A stretch of 41,400 nt of DNA from Rhodobacteraceae bacterium Alg231-04 (GTDB lineage: Bacteria; Pseudomonadota; Alphaproteobacteria; Rhodobacterales; Rhodobacteraceae), in assembly GCA_900143635.1 (NCBI GenBank), contig FREY01000018.1, positions 10,890-52,289 on the forward strand. Direction: 5' to 3'. Shown here piece by piece: positions 15,528-22,997 of this stretch (its first letter is position 1; each line of letters starts with the position of its first letter). The notes beneath the pieces were generated by a model, which was not told where the DNA came from, ran no database searches, and saw nothing but the letters and a program-made list of their open reading frames with translations. The position numbers were made by a program, and so were the translations under genes.

Positions 15528-17167
15528 TGACAAGCTACGATTACGTCATCGTTGGCGCGGGCACCGCGGGCTGCGTTCTGGCGCATCGACTGAGTGAAGG
15601 CGGCACCTTTTCCGTTCTGCTGCTGGAACACGGGGGCGATGACCGTAACTGGATTCTGCAGATGCCGGCGGGGCTGCGATCGGCGTTTAAGCCGACCAGC
15701 AAATACAATTACTGGTTCAAGACCACGCCGCAGAAACAGCTGAACATGCGTGAAATTGACCAGCCTCGCGGCAAGGCGTTGGGCGGGTCCTCTTCGATCA
15801 ACGGTATGACTTTCTTGCGCGGCAATCCGCGTGATTATGACGATTGGGCTGATGTGGAGGGCTGTGAAGGCTGGTCTTATGCAGACTGTCTACCGTACTT
15901 TAAAAAGTTCGAGCGTCGCGATGGGCCAGCAGATGCATACCGCAGCACTGCGGGTCTGGTCGGGGTCAAAGCGCAAAAAGATCTGAACCCGCTGAACGCC
16001 GCTTTTCTGGAGGCTGGTCAACAGGCAGGCCATGCGCTGAGCGAAGACGTAAACGGATATTCTCAGGAAGGCGTCAGCCGGTTCGAGATGTCGGTCGAGG
16101 GCGGCTATCGCAGCACCTCTGCGCGCGCATACCTACATTCGCAGCCCAAACGGGATAATCTGACGGTAGTGACCAGCGCCAAAGTTCTGCGTGTCGTGGT
16201 GGAAGAGGGCAGGGCGGTTGGCGTGGAATATGCCAGAGGCCGCAAGTCACAGCAGGTGCGCGCAAACCGCGAAGTCATCTTGTCTGCCGGCGCCTTTGGG
16301 ACACCGCAGATACTGATGCTGTCGGGGATCGGGCCCGAAGCGCAATTGCAGGACAAGGGTGTCCCGGTTGTTTTCAATTCGCCGAACGTGGGTGAGAACC
16401 TACAGGACCATCTGGAGGCCCATGTGCAGGTCGAGACTGACAGACCAGTGTCTCTGAACAAATATCTCAAACCGCATTTGATGCTCTGGGCCGGACTCCA
16501 GTGGTTCGGCTGGAAGGGCGGTGTGGCGGCGGTGAACCAATGCCATGTCGGGGCTTTCCTGCGCTCAACGCCAGAAACAAGCCATCCTGACATTCAGTTC
16601 CATTTCTTCCCGATCCTGTTTGGCCCGAACTGGATCCCGGACCCGGCCAAGAACGGTTATCGGCTTGGCGCAGGGCCGATGCGCCCCGAAAGCCGGGGAA
16701 CGGTGCGTCTGGCGACAAACAACCCCGACGATGCGCCATTGATTGACCCGAATTACCTAGCGACCGACAAGGATTGGTTCGTGATGCGCGAGGGTTTGAA
16801 ACTGGGGCGCGAACTGCTGGCCCAATCCGCCTTTAAAGAGTTCCACAAACGCGAAGACCTGCCCGGTGAGCATGTTAAAACCGACGCCGACTGGGATGAC
16901 TTCATCCGCGAAGATGCCTCGTCTGCGTATCATCCCTGCGGCACTGCCCGCATGGGCGCCGACGGTGACACGCGAGCAGTTGTCGATCTGGAATTGAAGT
17001 TTCGCGGCATAGACGGTCTGCGGGTCGTTGATGCCTCGGTCATTCCCGCGGTTCCCAGCGCCAATATCAATGCTGCGACCTTTATGATCGCCGAGAAAGC
17101 CGCCGACATGATCCTGGGCCGCAATCCCTTGCCCCCAGAACCAACCCCCTATCACCGCGCCATCTGA
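15527..17167 (+). CDS. GMC-family FAD oxidoreductase (choline dehydrogenase / DddA type)
   Basis: A 546-residue GMC oxidoreductase. It has the FAD motif VGAGTAGCVLAHRLSE at the N-terminus, the GMC signatures GKALGGSSSINGMTFLRGNP and GAFGTPQILMLSGIGP, the catalytic His near residue 468 (AYHPCGTARMG), and an Asn partner near 512 (SANINAATFMIAEKAAD), the His/Asn pair of choline dehydrogenases. It oxidises an alcohol to an aldehyde and passes electrons to the respiratory chain. Because it is coupled to a DddP relative, a role like DddA (3-hydroxypropionate oxidation in DMSP degraders) is possible, but choline-like or other alcohols fit equally well. All signature residues are intact. Confidence 0.87.
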   Translation: MTSYDYVIVGAGTAGCVLAHRLSEGGTFSVLLLEHGGDDRNWILQMPAGLRSAFKPTSKYNYWFKTTPQKQLNMREIDQPRGKALGGSSSINGMTFLRGNPRDYDDWADVEGCEGWSYADCLPYFKKFERRDGPADAYRSTAGLVGVKAQKDLNPLNAAFLEAGQQAGHALSEDVNGYSQEGVSRFEMSVEGGYRSTSARAYLHSQPKRDNLTVVTSAKVLRVVVEEGRAVGVEYARGRKSQQVRANREVILSAGAFGTPQILMLSGIGPEAQLQDKGVPVVFNSPNVGENLQDHLEAHVQVETDRPVSLNKYLKPHLMLWAGLQWFGWKGGVAAVNQCHVGAFLRSTPETSHPDIQFHFFPILFGPNWIPDPAKNGYRLGAGPMRPESRGTVRLATNNPDDAPLIDPNYLATDKDWFVMREGLKLGRELLAQSAFKEFHKREDLPGEHVKTDADWDDFIREDASSAYHPCGTARMGADGDTRAVVDLELKFRGIDGLRVVDASVIPAVPSANINAATFMIAEKAADMILGRNPLPPEPTPYHRAI

Positions 17168-17179
17168 CTGGAGAGCGAC

Positions 17180-17536
17180 ATGACACGACTGAACGAACGC
17201 CGGCTGGACTCCACCCATTTCAAACGACGCAAGGCCACTGAAGACACCAAGCGAAAAATTGACGGCTGGGAGATCTGGGAGTGCGCGGTTCCGGAATTCA
17301 GCCATGACTATGACCGGACCGTCACCATGTTGGTCCACGAAGGCGCCGCGGTTCTGACTTTCTCAGACGGCGAAACGGTAGACCTGCAGGCGGGCGATAC
17401 GCTTACGGTACAAGAAGGGGCCAGTGTCGTTTGGGCCATCTTAGCCCCGATCCGCAACAGTTATTTGTATCATGACACCTTCATGTCCGCAGCAAAACGG
17501 TCAGATCAGGTACGTTGGGAGGGCAAGACAGACTGA
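17180..17536 (+). CDS. small cupin protein (EutQ/DUF861-like)
   Basis: A 118-residue single-domain cupin. The beta-barrel core is TMLVHEGAAVLTFSDGETVD followed by LQAGDTLTVQEGASVVW. The His/Glu metal ligands of classical cupin motif 1 are not present in this stretch, so it is unlikely to be a metal-dependent lyase such as DddQ, DddW or DddK. Relatives with this layout accompany ethanolamine, sugar-acid and similar pathways, often with unknown roles. The start is 12 bases after the GMC stop, following GGAG. It is the third gene of the module. Confidence 0.75.
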   Translation: MTRLNERRLDSTHFKRRKATEDTKRKIDGWEIWECAVPEFSHDYDRTVTMLVHEGAAVLTFSDGETVDLQAGDTLTVQEGASVVWAILAPIRNSYLYHDTFMSAAKRSDQVRWEGKTD

Positions 17537-17772
17537 TGCGCGCGTAACCACAGGGATCGCATTTCACCAATGGCACGTTTGTCGATGATATGGACGGGCT
17601 GACTTTCAATACGATCCATTTGGCCGCTGGCGAAATCATCGCAGACCTGAGCTGCACCACCAACACGCTGGCCGACAGAGCGGTCGCAGCTGTCAATGCC
17701 TTCCAGCCCGCATGGATTGCCGTATTTTGTGCGCCATTAAAAGAATGCGGATTTTGCAATCCCGGTCTTGTG
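17537..17772 (+). other. unrecognised coding-like fragment
   Basis: An open stretch encodes a segment beginning GSHFTNGTFVDDMDGLTFNT, with compositional features of real protein, but it has no start signal and runs into IS debris. I recognise no family. It may be the remaining part of a fourth gene of the DddP-like operon that was truncated by IS activity. Confidence 0.35.
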
Positions 17773-17856
17773 TCACTCCTCAGCAATGCTTGTGCCTTCG
17801 TGACCCAGATTCAGGAAAAACGCTATCTGTGCTTCCGTGAACTTGCCCGCCTTCAT
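17773..17856 (-). pseudogene. IS3-type orfA, first 27 codons only
   Basis: On the minus strand AAGGAG precedes an ATG at 17856. The frame reads MKAGKFTEAQIAFFLNLGHE, then GTSIAEE-stop. This is the standard start of an IS3 OrfA (MKA-KFT-AQ-AF), cut off before the helix-turn-helix is complete. It is a different subgroup from the fragment at 17887. Confidence 0.7.
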
Positions 17857-17886
17857 GGAGCTCTCCTTCGCCAGGGAATAAAGCCG

Positions 17887-18000
17887 ATGCCAAAGAAACG
17901 ATTTAGAGATGAACAAGTTGCCTTTGCGTTGAGGCAAACGGAAGCGGGAACGACGATTAGTGAGGTCTGGACCTGTTCCGAGATTCTTCGGCTCTTTTGA
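17887..18000 (+). pseudogene. IS3-type orfA, N-terminal fragment
   Basis: The frame reads MPKKRFRDEQVAFALRQTEA, then GTTISEV and unrelated residues to a stop at 18000. The first 27 residues match the start of a common IS3 OrfA (MPKKRF-EQ-AFALRQAE-GT). A second, more diverged copy of the same start is on the opposite strand at 18735-18785. Confidence 0.7.
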
Positions 18001-18011
18001 CCAGGTATTTT

Positions 18012-18737
18012 GTGTCTGACATCAGCGCCAATGGGGCCAAATGTCCGTCGGCAGAGTTTTTGGGTCCAAGAGCGGGTTAAATTAGGCGAGAGTTTGGCTC
18101 TTCTTGTTGGTTTGATTATGCGGCGCGTTGCCTGTGTTGCAAGCGGCGCGCTTCGAGTATCTTTCGTTTGATCCTATCTCGCGGTTGCTTAATGGCGTTG
18201 TCCCGTCCGAAGTAGACATCGGCGGGTGTGACGTTGTTCAGGCTCTCGTGGTAGCGCTGGTGGTTGTAGTGGTCGACGAAGGCTTCGATCTGGGCTTCGA
18301 GATCACCGGGCAGGAAGTAGTTTTCCAGCAGAATTCCGTTCGTCAAGGTTTGATGCCATCGCTCGATCTTTCCCTGTGTTTGAGGATGATACGGCGCACG
18401 ACGGGAATGCTTCATGCCTTTGTCTTGCAACCATTCAGCTAGATCGCCAGAGAGGTAGCTGGATCCGTTGTCGCTAAGCAGCCGTGGTTCATGAACGACA
18501 TGGACTTGGTCACATCCTGACGCCTCAAGCGCTAGGTCGAGCGTGTCGGTCACGTCTTCAGCCCTCATGTTCGTGCAGAGCTTCCAAGAGATGATGTAGC
18601 GGCTGTAGTCGTCCAGGATCGTGCTAAGATAGAGCCACCCCCAACCCAGAAATTTGAGAAAGGTGAAGTCAGTCTGCCACAGCTGATTGATGGCCGTGGT
18701 CTTGTCGTTGAACTCACTGGCGGCTTTGATCCGCCTG
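18012..18737 (-). mobile_element. IS3-family element, right half
   Basis: Read on the minus strand, this is the C-terminal two-thirds of orfB followed by a terminal repeat ending at 18012. The plus-strand sequence GTGTCTGACATCAGCGCC and on to 18042 is repeated with one mismatch over 31 bases at 27069-27099, where it forms the left end of an orfA-bearing half. The two pieces are therefore opposite ends of the same kind of element, in opposite orientations. Confidence 0.82.
18116..18733 (-). pseudogene. IS3 transposase OrfB, catalytic domain without N-terminus
   Basis: The frame is open from 18739 to a TAA at 18116. It includes the complete DDE core: first Asp in QLWQTDFTFLKFLGWGW, second in RLLSDNGSSYLSGDLAEW, Glu in HPQTQGKIERWHQTL, and the tail YNHQRYHESLNNVTPADVYF. 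About the first 120 residues of OrfB are missing; upstream is a stop and then an unrelated orfA start. No functional start remains. Confidence 0.85.
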
Positions 18738-18856
18738 CCTCAACGCAAAGGCAATCTGTTCATAGCTGAATCGTTTCTTCGGCATCGGTACACTCCTTCT
18801 CGTGCCGGAAATGCACCTAATTTTCCGCACTCACTCCGGACCAGTTTCAGGGGTCA
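18735..18856 (-). mobile_element. IS3-family element, left end with first 17 codons of orfA
   Basis: On the minus strand a terminal repeat begins at 18856 (TGACCCCTGAAACTGGTCC). AAGGAG and an ATG at 18785 follow, encoding MPKKRFSYEQIAFALRQ. The homology stops at about 18735, where the orfB fragment of a different IS3 begins. It marks a junction between two elements. Confidence 0.75.
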
Positions 18857-19012
18857 AGACCAAAAGCCCATGTGCGCCTGTGATGAGGTCTATCTCGACG
18901 CGAGACACTTCAATAGTCGTGACTATCGTCACCACCCAAACCATGATGCTTTTCAGGAATGTGAGTTTGAGGCCGCAAACGATCCCGCTGCACACCAATA
19001 ATTATTCTGAAC
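18857..19012. other. spacer between IS debris and dehydratase gene
   Basis: About 155 bases with no recognised gene. One minus-strand frame is open (containing VWVVTIVTTIEVSRVEIDL) but has no start signal and runs into the IS end. It may be a fragment of a lost gene. No terminator hairpin was identified after the dehydratase stop. Confidence 0.35.
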
Positions 19013-20809
19013 TTAGTGGTTGTCTCGTGGTAGAGTTTTGCGCGCAATGTCGCGATAGGTATCAGCATCGCGTAGGGTCATACCCTTGTCAAAAGATTGC
19101 ACCAGATCACGGAAGTACTGTTGCCAAGGAGATTGGCTTTCGGGCACGGGATATCCGCCGTTTTGCAGTAACAGATCCTTGCGTCGTACCAGTTCCGCGT
19201 CTGAAATCAGAATGTTGACCGTGTAGGCATTAAGATCGACCCGGATCCGATCGCCAGTTTGCAGAACTGCCAGACCACCATTGTCGGCGGCCTCTGGTGC
19301 AGCGTTCAGGATTGAGGGGGAGCCAGAGGTGCCGGATTGGCGCCCATCACCAATACAGGGCAATTCCTGAACGCCTTGCTTCAAGAGATAGGATGGCGCG
19401 CGCATGTTCACGACTTCTGCACCGCCGGGATACCCTTTGGGGCCGGTTCCGCGCATAACGAGAATGCAACGGGTGTCTATACCCTGAGATGGGTCATCAA
19501 TGCGCTTGTGAAAATCTTCGGGCCCATCAAAAACAACTGCGCGGCCCTCAAACGCGTTGGGGTCATCGGGATTGGAAAGATAGGCTTGTGCAAATTCTGG
19601 CCCGATGACACTGGTTTTCATCAACGCGCTGTCAAATAGATTGCCCTTTAGGTTGATGAACCCTGCCTTGTTTTTCAGTGGGGCATCAACGGATTTAATG
19701 ACCTTGGAATTTGTGCTGCGCCGGCGCGTGCAGTTTTTGGCCATGCTGTGCCCATTGACAGTTATGGCCTCTGCGTGGGGTAGGCGGCCAGCTGCAATCA
19801 GCTCTGAGATTACGGCAGGAACGCCGCCGGCGCGGTGGTAGTCTTCGCCAAGATATTCGCCTGCAGGTTGCAGATTGACCAAAAGTGGCACATCGTGCCC
19901 CAACGCCTGCCAGTCATCATTGTCAAGCGGCACACCTAGATGGCGGGCAATAGCATTTAAGTGAATAGGCGCGTTGGTCGATCCACCGATTGCGGAGTTA
20001 ACAACGATAGCATTCTCAAAAGCCGCGCGCGTCATGATGTCAGACGGGCGCAGATCCTCCCACACCATTTCAATGATGCGTTGTCCGGTCTCATAGCTGA
20101 TCTGACCGCGTTCGCGGTAGGGGGCCGGAATGGCCGCCGCGCCTGGTAGCTGCATGCCGAGCGCTTCGGCCAAGCTGTTCATCGTGGTGGCGGTTCCCAT
20201 GGTGTTGCAGTACCCTACCGAGGGAGCAGAGGCCGCGGCAATTTCCATGAATTCTTCGGGAGAGATTTCTCCGGCAGCAAGGCGTTCACGAGCCTTCCAA
20301 ATAACAGTGCCAGACCCAGCGCGCTTCCCCTCGAACCAGCCATTGAGCATCGGCCCCACAGAAAGAGCGATGGCAGGCACGTTGACCGTTGAAGCTGCCA
20401 TCAGAAGTGCCGGTGTGGTCTTGTCACAGCCAACCATCAACACCACGCCATCAATCGGGTAGCCGTACAGCGATTCAACCAAACTAAGGTATGCCAGATT
20501 ACGGTCGAGCATGGCGGTGGGGCGTTTGCCAGTTTCCTGAATGGGATGGACCGGCACTTCGATGGCTGTGCCTCCCGCTGCGATGATTCCGTCGCGTACC
20601 CGTTTGGCAAGCTCCAGATGGTGGCGGTTGCAGGGGCTTAGGTCGCTGCCCGTCTGGGCAATTGCGATGATAGGTTTACCGGATTGCAGTTCTTCGCGCG
20701 TGAGCCCGTAGTTGAGATAACGCTCCAAGTAGAGCGCGGTCATTTCCGGATCACTCGGATTGGCGAACCATTGACGTGATCTGAGGTTCTCGGGCTTCAT
20801 ACGGGACAT
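19013..20809 (-). CDS. IlvD/Edd-family sugar-acid dehydratase
   Basis: A 598-residue Fe-S dehydratase. Cys60 ([10 protein letters not shown]), Cys128 ([11 protein letters not shown]) and Cys201 ([14 protein letters not shown]) are spaced like the 2Fe-2S ligands of L-arabinonate dehydratase (59, 127, 200 as I recall), and Ser491 lies in [15 protein letters not shown] where that enzyme has its catalytic Ser. It should convert an aldonic acid to a 2-keto-3-deoxy acid. Candidate substrates are arabinonate, xylonate, galactonate or a sulfo-analogue. AGGAG lies 7 bases before the ATG. It is the last gene of the GntR/TRAP module and appears intact, unlike the KDG-kinase remnant just upstream. Confidence 0.87.
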   Translation of the reverse strand: MSRMKPENLRSRQWFANPSDPEMTALYLERYLNYGLTREELQSGKPIIAIAQTGSDLSPCNRHHLELAKRVRDGIIAAGGTAIEVPVHPIQETGKRPTAMLDRNLAYLSLVESLYGYPIDGVVLMVGCDKTTPALLMAASTVNVPAIALSVGPMLNGWFEGKRAGSGTVIWKARERLAAGEISPEEFMEIAAASAPSVGYCNTMGTATTMNSLAEALGMQLPGAAAIPAPYRERGQISYETGQRIIEMVWEDLRPSDIMTRAAFENAIVVNSAIGGSTNAPIHLNAIARHLGVPLDNDDWQALGHDVPLLVNLQPAGEYLGEDYHRAGGVPAVISELIAAGRLPHAEAITVNGHSMAKNCTRRRSTNSKVIKSVDAPLKNKAGFINLKGNLFDSALMKTSVIGPEFAQAYLSNPDDPNAFEGRAVVFDGPEDFHKRIDDPSQGIDTRCILVMRGTGPKGYPGGAEVVNMRAPSYLLKQGVQELPCIGDGRQSGTSGSPSILNAAPEAADNGGLAVLQTGDRIRVDLNAYTVNILISDAELVRRKDLLLQNGGYPVPESQSPWQQYFRDLVQSFDKGMTLRDADTYRDIARKTLPRDNH

Positions 20810-20931
20810 ACGTTTCTCCTATGTCTTGGTCTTGTATCACTTTTATCTTTCGCCTTTGAACCTGCCAAAGAGCGCGAAAAGCGGATCCTCATTTTTGAGC
20901 CGCTCGCAGGAACGGAAGCTTTTCTGGCTTC

Positions 20932-20945
20932 ACGTTTTAAAACGT
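20932..20945. promoter_or_regulatory. perfect palindrome upstream of dehydratase
   Basis: ACGTTTTAAAACGT is a perfect 14-base palindrome, 122 bases upstream of the dehydratase start, in a gene-free gap of about 230 bases (20810-21040). It could be an operator for a separate dehydratase promoter. No matching regulator is assigned. Confidence 0.4.
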
Positions 20946-21039
20946 ACTTCCCAAAATTCACCGCCCCCCAACTATGACAATCCACCATGCACCTTGGCCA
21001 AAGCGTCTTTTGAGACAGCTGCCATCAAACGGCTATCCG

Positions 21040-21594
21040 GCGCGCCGTCCGAACAACGTCTAGGAAATCGGCGCGTGCTTCCGGGGCTTAAGATTGCCAG
21101 AGTGATGCCGGAGAAACCGATTAAGTCTGATTGCGTCATGGCCTTTGTAAGTGCCTGCTTGTCCTTGGCCAACAGGCGTGCGGCTGACTGGCCACGCCAA
21201 TAAGAAAAGCTGCGATCCCCGTTGTCCAGCGTGATAAGATACAACCCCACTGAACGGTTTGGCTCGATCCGGACGTGCTGGGTGTCGAGCCCACTTTCGT
21301 GCATAGCGCTCAGCATCCGGGACGAGATGGCGTCATCTCCAACGGCTGTGAAATAGGAAATGGGCGTATCAGGTGAAAGCCGGGCCAGATATCATGCCGG
21401 AGCAGATCGCCTTGCACTGCAAATGCATTGCCTCCGACCTTCGTGATCTCGGCCACGGTTTCCTCTGCCCCTGTGCTGCTGGCGAATTAGTTAACCGCAA
21501 CATTTGTGCCTTCGGACGCGCGCTTGACAGCACAGGCGCGCCCGATATCGCGGCCACCGACAGTGACAATTGCAGCTTTATACAGAAGTCTCAT
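21040..21594 (-). pseudogene. chimeric remnant: SDR N-terminus joined to 2-keto-3-deoxygluconate kinase fragment
   Basis: From an ATG at 21594 the frame reads AAIVTVGGRDIGRACAVKRA, the start of a short-chain dehydrogenase (normally TGGGRDIGRA), then has an in-frame stop (VAVN-stop-FASS). After VQGDLLR the homology jumps to a PfkB-type KDG kinase (SYFTAVGDDAISSRMLSAM, then RSVGLYLITLDNGDRSFSYW). That part frameshifts after SGITLAIL and continues as PEARADFLDVVRTARRIAV before stopping. The kinase lacks its N-terminus and ATP-binding C-terminus. At least three lesions make this non-functional. It sits between the beta-hydroxyacid dehydrogenase and dehydratase genes, where a sugar-acid operon would carry these two enzymes. 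Confidence 0.82.
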
Positions 21595-21660
21595 GATCGT
21601 TCGTTTCCTGCAATTTGGTGTGATATTTCGTTCTGTAGTCTGCTGTCATTGGGCAAGGGT

Positions 21661-22533
21661 TCATAGTTTGACGAAATAGTCGAAAATTTCAGGCACATTG
21701 CCATCGCCCAGGCCTGCGTCGATGGCGGCCTGAAGATTCTGAGCGGTGCCTTCTGCAATCTCAGCTCGGGTGCCTAAGTCTTCTGCCATTTTCAAGAAAT
21801 ACCCGATATCCTTGTTGCCATTGGTGATGGAGAAGCCGAGATCGCTGACGCCATCCACCGCGTAATTCTTGCAAAAGCCCATGAGTAGGGAATTGGACGG
21901 ACCGGCCGACATGATGTCGAACAGCTGTTGCTTGTTGACCCCTGCGCGATCAGCCACCGCAAACGCCTGGCTCATTGTGCAGACGGTGGTCATGCTCATG
22001 AAATTGTTTATGAGCTTGGTCACGTGGCCGACACCCAGCTCGCCGAGGTGGAATATGTTTTCCCCCAGTACATCCAGGACAGGTTTCACCTTCTCAAAGT
22101 TGTCGCTGTCTCCTGCCGCCATGATGTTCAGCAAACCATCCTTGGCATGCGCAGGCGTGCGTCCCAGTGGCGCGTCAATCATACCGGCACCCTTGGCGGC
22201 CAAGTCTGCGCCGATTTTGCGAGTGGACGCCGGGATCGAAGTGCCAAAATCAATGACCACGGCACCTTCCTTGATGGCCGCCAGGATGCCATCATCGCCA
22301 TAGATCAGGCTTTCAACCACTTCCGATGTTGTTACGCATAGCATCACGATATCGCTTTGTTCAGCAAGGTCGCGTGGCGTCGCAACCTCAACGGCACCGC
22401 GTTGGACCGTGGCGGCGACTGCGGTCTTGTTGCGGCCCATGACAACCAGATCAAAACCGTTGTTTTGCAGGCATTCTGCCATATTGCTGCCCATGAGGCC
22501 GAGGCCGATGAAACCGATGACGGGTTTTGTCAT
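21661..22533 (-). CDS. beta-hydroxyacid dehydrogenase (3-HIBDH family, GRT subtype)
   Basis: A 290-residue NAD(P)-dependent dehydrogenase. It has Rossmann motif GFIGLGLMGSNMAE at the N-terminus and catalytic Lys173 in KLINNFMS. The substrate loop is DAPLGRTPAHA (Arg125, Thr126) where typical 3-hydroxyisobutyrate dehydrogenases have SGG. E. coli YihU, the sulfolactaldehyde reductase, also has GRT here and KLINNYMS, as I recall. The family reduces semialdehydes such as tartronate, succinate or sulfolactaldehyde. With a sugar-acid dehydratase beside it, reduction of a C3 aldehyde product is likely. AGGAG precedes the ATG. It is preceded by the HbpS-like gene at 25 bases. Confidence 0.83.
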   Translation of the reverse strand: MTKPVIGFIGLGLMGSNMAECLQNNGFDLVVMGRNKTAVAATVQRGAVEVATPRDLAEQSDIVMLCVTTSEVVESLIYGDDGILAAIKEGAVVIDFGTSIPASTRKIGADLAAKGAGMIDAPLGRTPAHAKDGLLNIMAAGDSDNFEKVKPVLDVLGENIFHLGELGVGHVTKLINNFMSMTTVCTMSQAFAVADRAGVNKQQLFDIMSAGPSNSLLMGFCKNYAVDGVSDLGFSITNGNKDIGYFLKMAEDLGTRAEIAEGTAQNLQAAIDAGLGDGNVPEIFDYFVKL

Positions 22534-22558
22534 AATTGTCTCCTAAAACTCTTTCTGA

Positions 22559-22978
22559 TTAGATTTTGCACAGCGCTGTGAGCCCAGCCTGCGCGACTTC
22601 ATGATCCTGGGCAGGTGAACCAGAGCTCACCCCGATTCCGCCAACCACTTGCCCATCTGATTTCACCGGCAAACCACCAGCAACGGTCACCATGCGCCCC
22701 CCCAGAGTTGAGGAAATTCCATGTGCGGCCATGCCCGGCTGATTGGCTTCGCCAAGGACATCCGTGCCTTTTTGGATACCTGTTGCGGTAAAGCTCTTGT
22801 CGATTGCCAGATTGATACTGGTGATTTTACCGCCATCCATCCGCTCAAACGCGATGAGGTTCCCGCTTTCGTCTGTGATGGCAATGCACATTGGCACACC
22901 AATTTCCTGCGCTTTGGTCCGCGCACCCGCGATCAATTTTCCCGCGTCATCGATGTCCAAGCGCTTAATCGTCAGCAT
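22559..22978 (-). CDS. HbpS/GlcG-like protein (DUF336)
   Basis: A 139-residue protein of the GlcG/HbpS family. It shows the typical ITDESGNLIAFERMDGGKI and the C-terminal GGLPVKSDGQVVGGIGVSSG. Members bind heme or small ligands and often sit in hydroxyacid or TRAP transporter operons with no proven role. There is no signal peptide, so it should be cytoplasmic. GGAG precedes the ATG at good spacing, and the gene is 19 bases after the TRAP large subunit. Function in this pathway is unknown. Confidence 0.82.
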   Translation of the reverse strand: MLTIKRLDIDDAGKLIAGARTKAQEIGVPMCIAITDESGNLIAFERMDGGKITSINLAIDKSFTATGIQKGTDVLGEANQPGMAAHGISSTLGGRMVTVAGGLPVKSDGQVVGGIGVSSGSPAQDHEVAQAGLTALCKI

Positions 22979-22997
22979 CGCCTCTTTCTCCTTTGGC

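Noticed and set aside
14577-15533. 318-residue open frame antisense to the DddP-like gene
   Set aside because: Long antisense frames are common in GC-rich coding DNA. The sense frame carries the metal ligands and family motifs.
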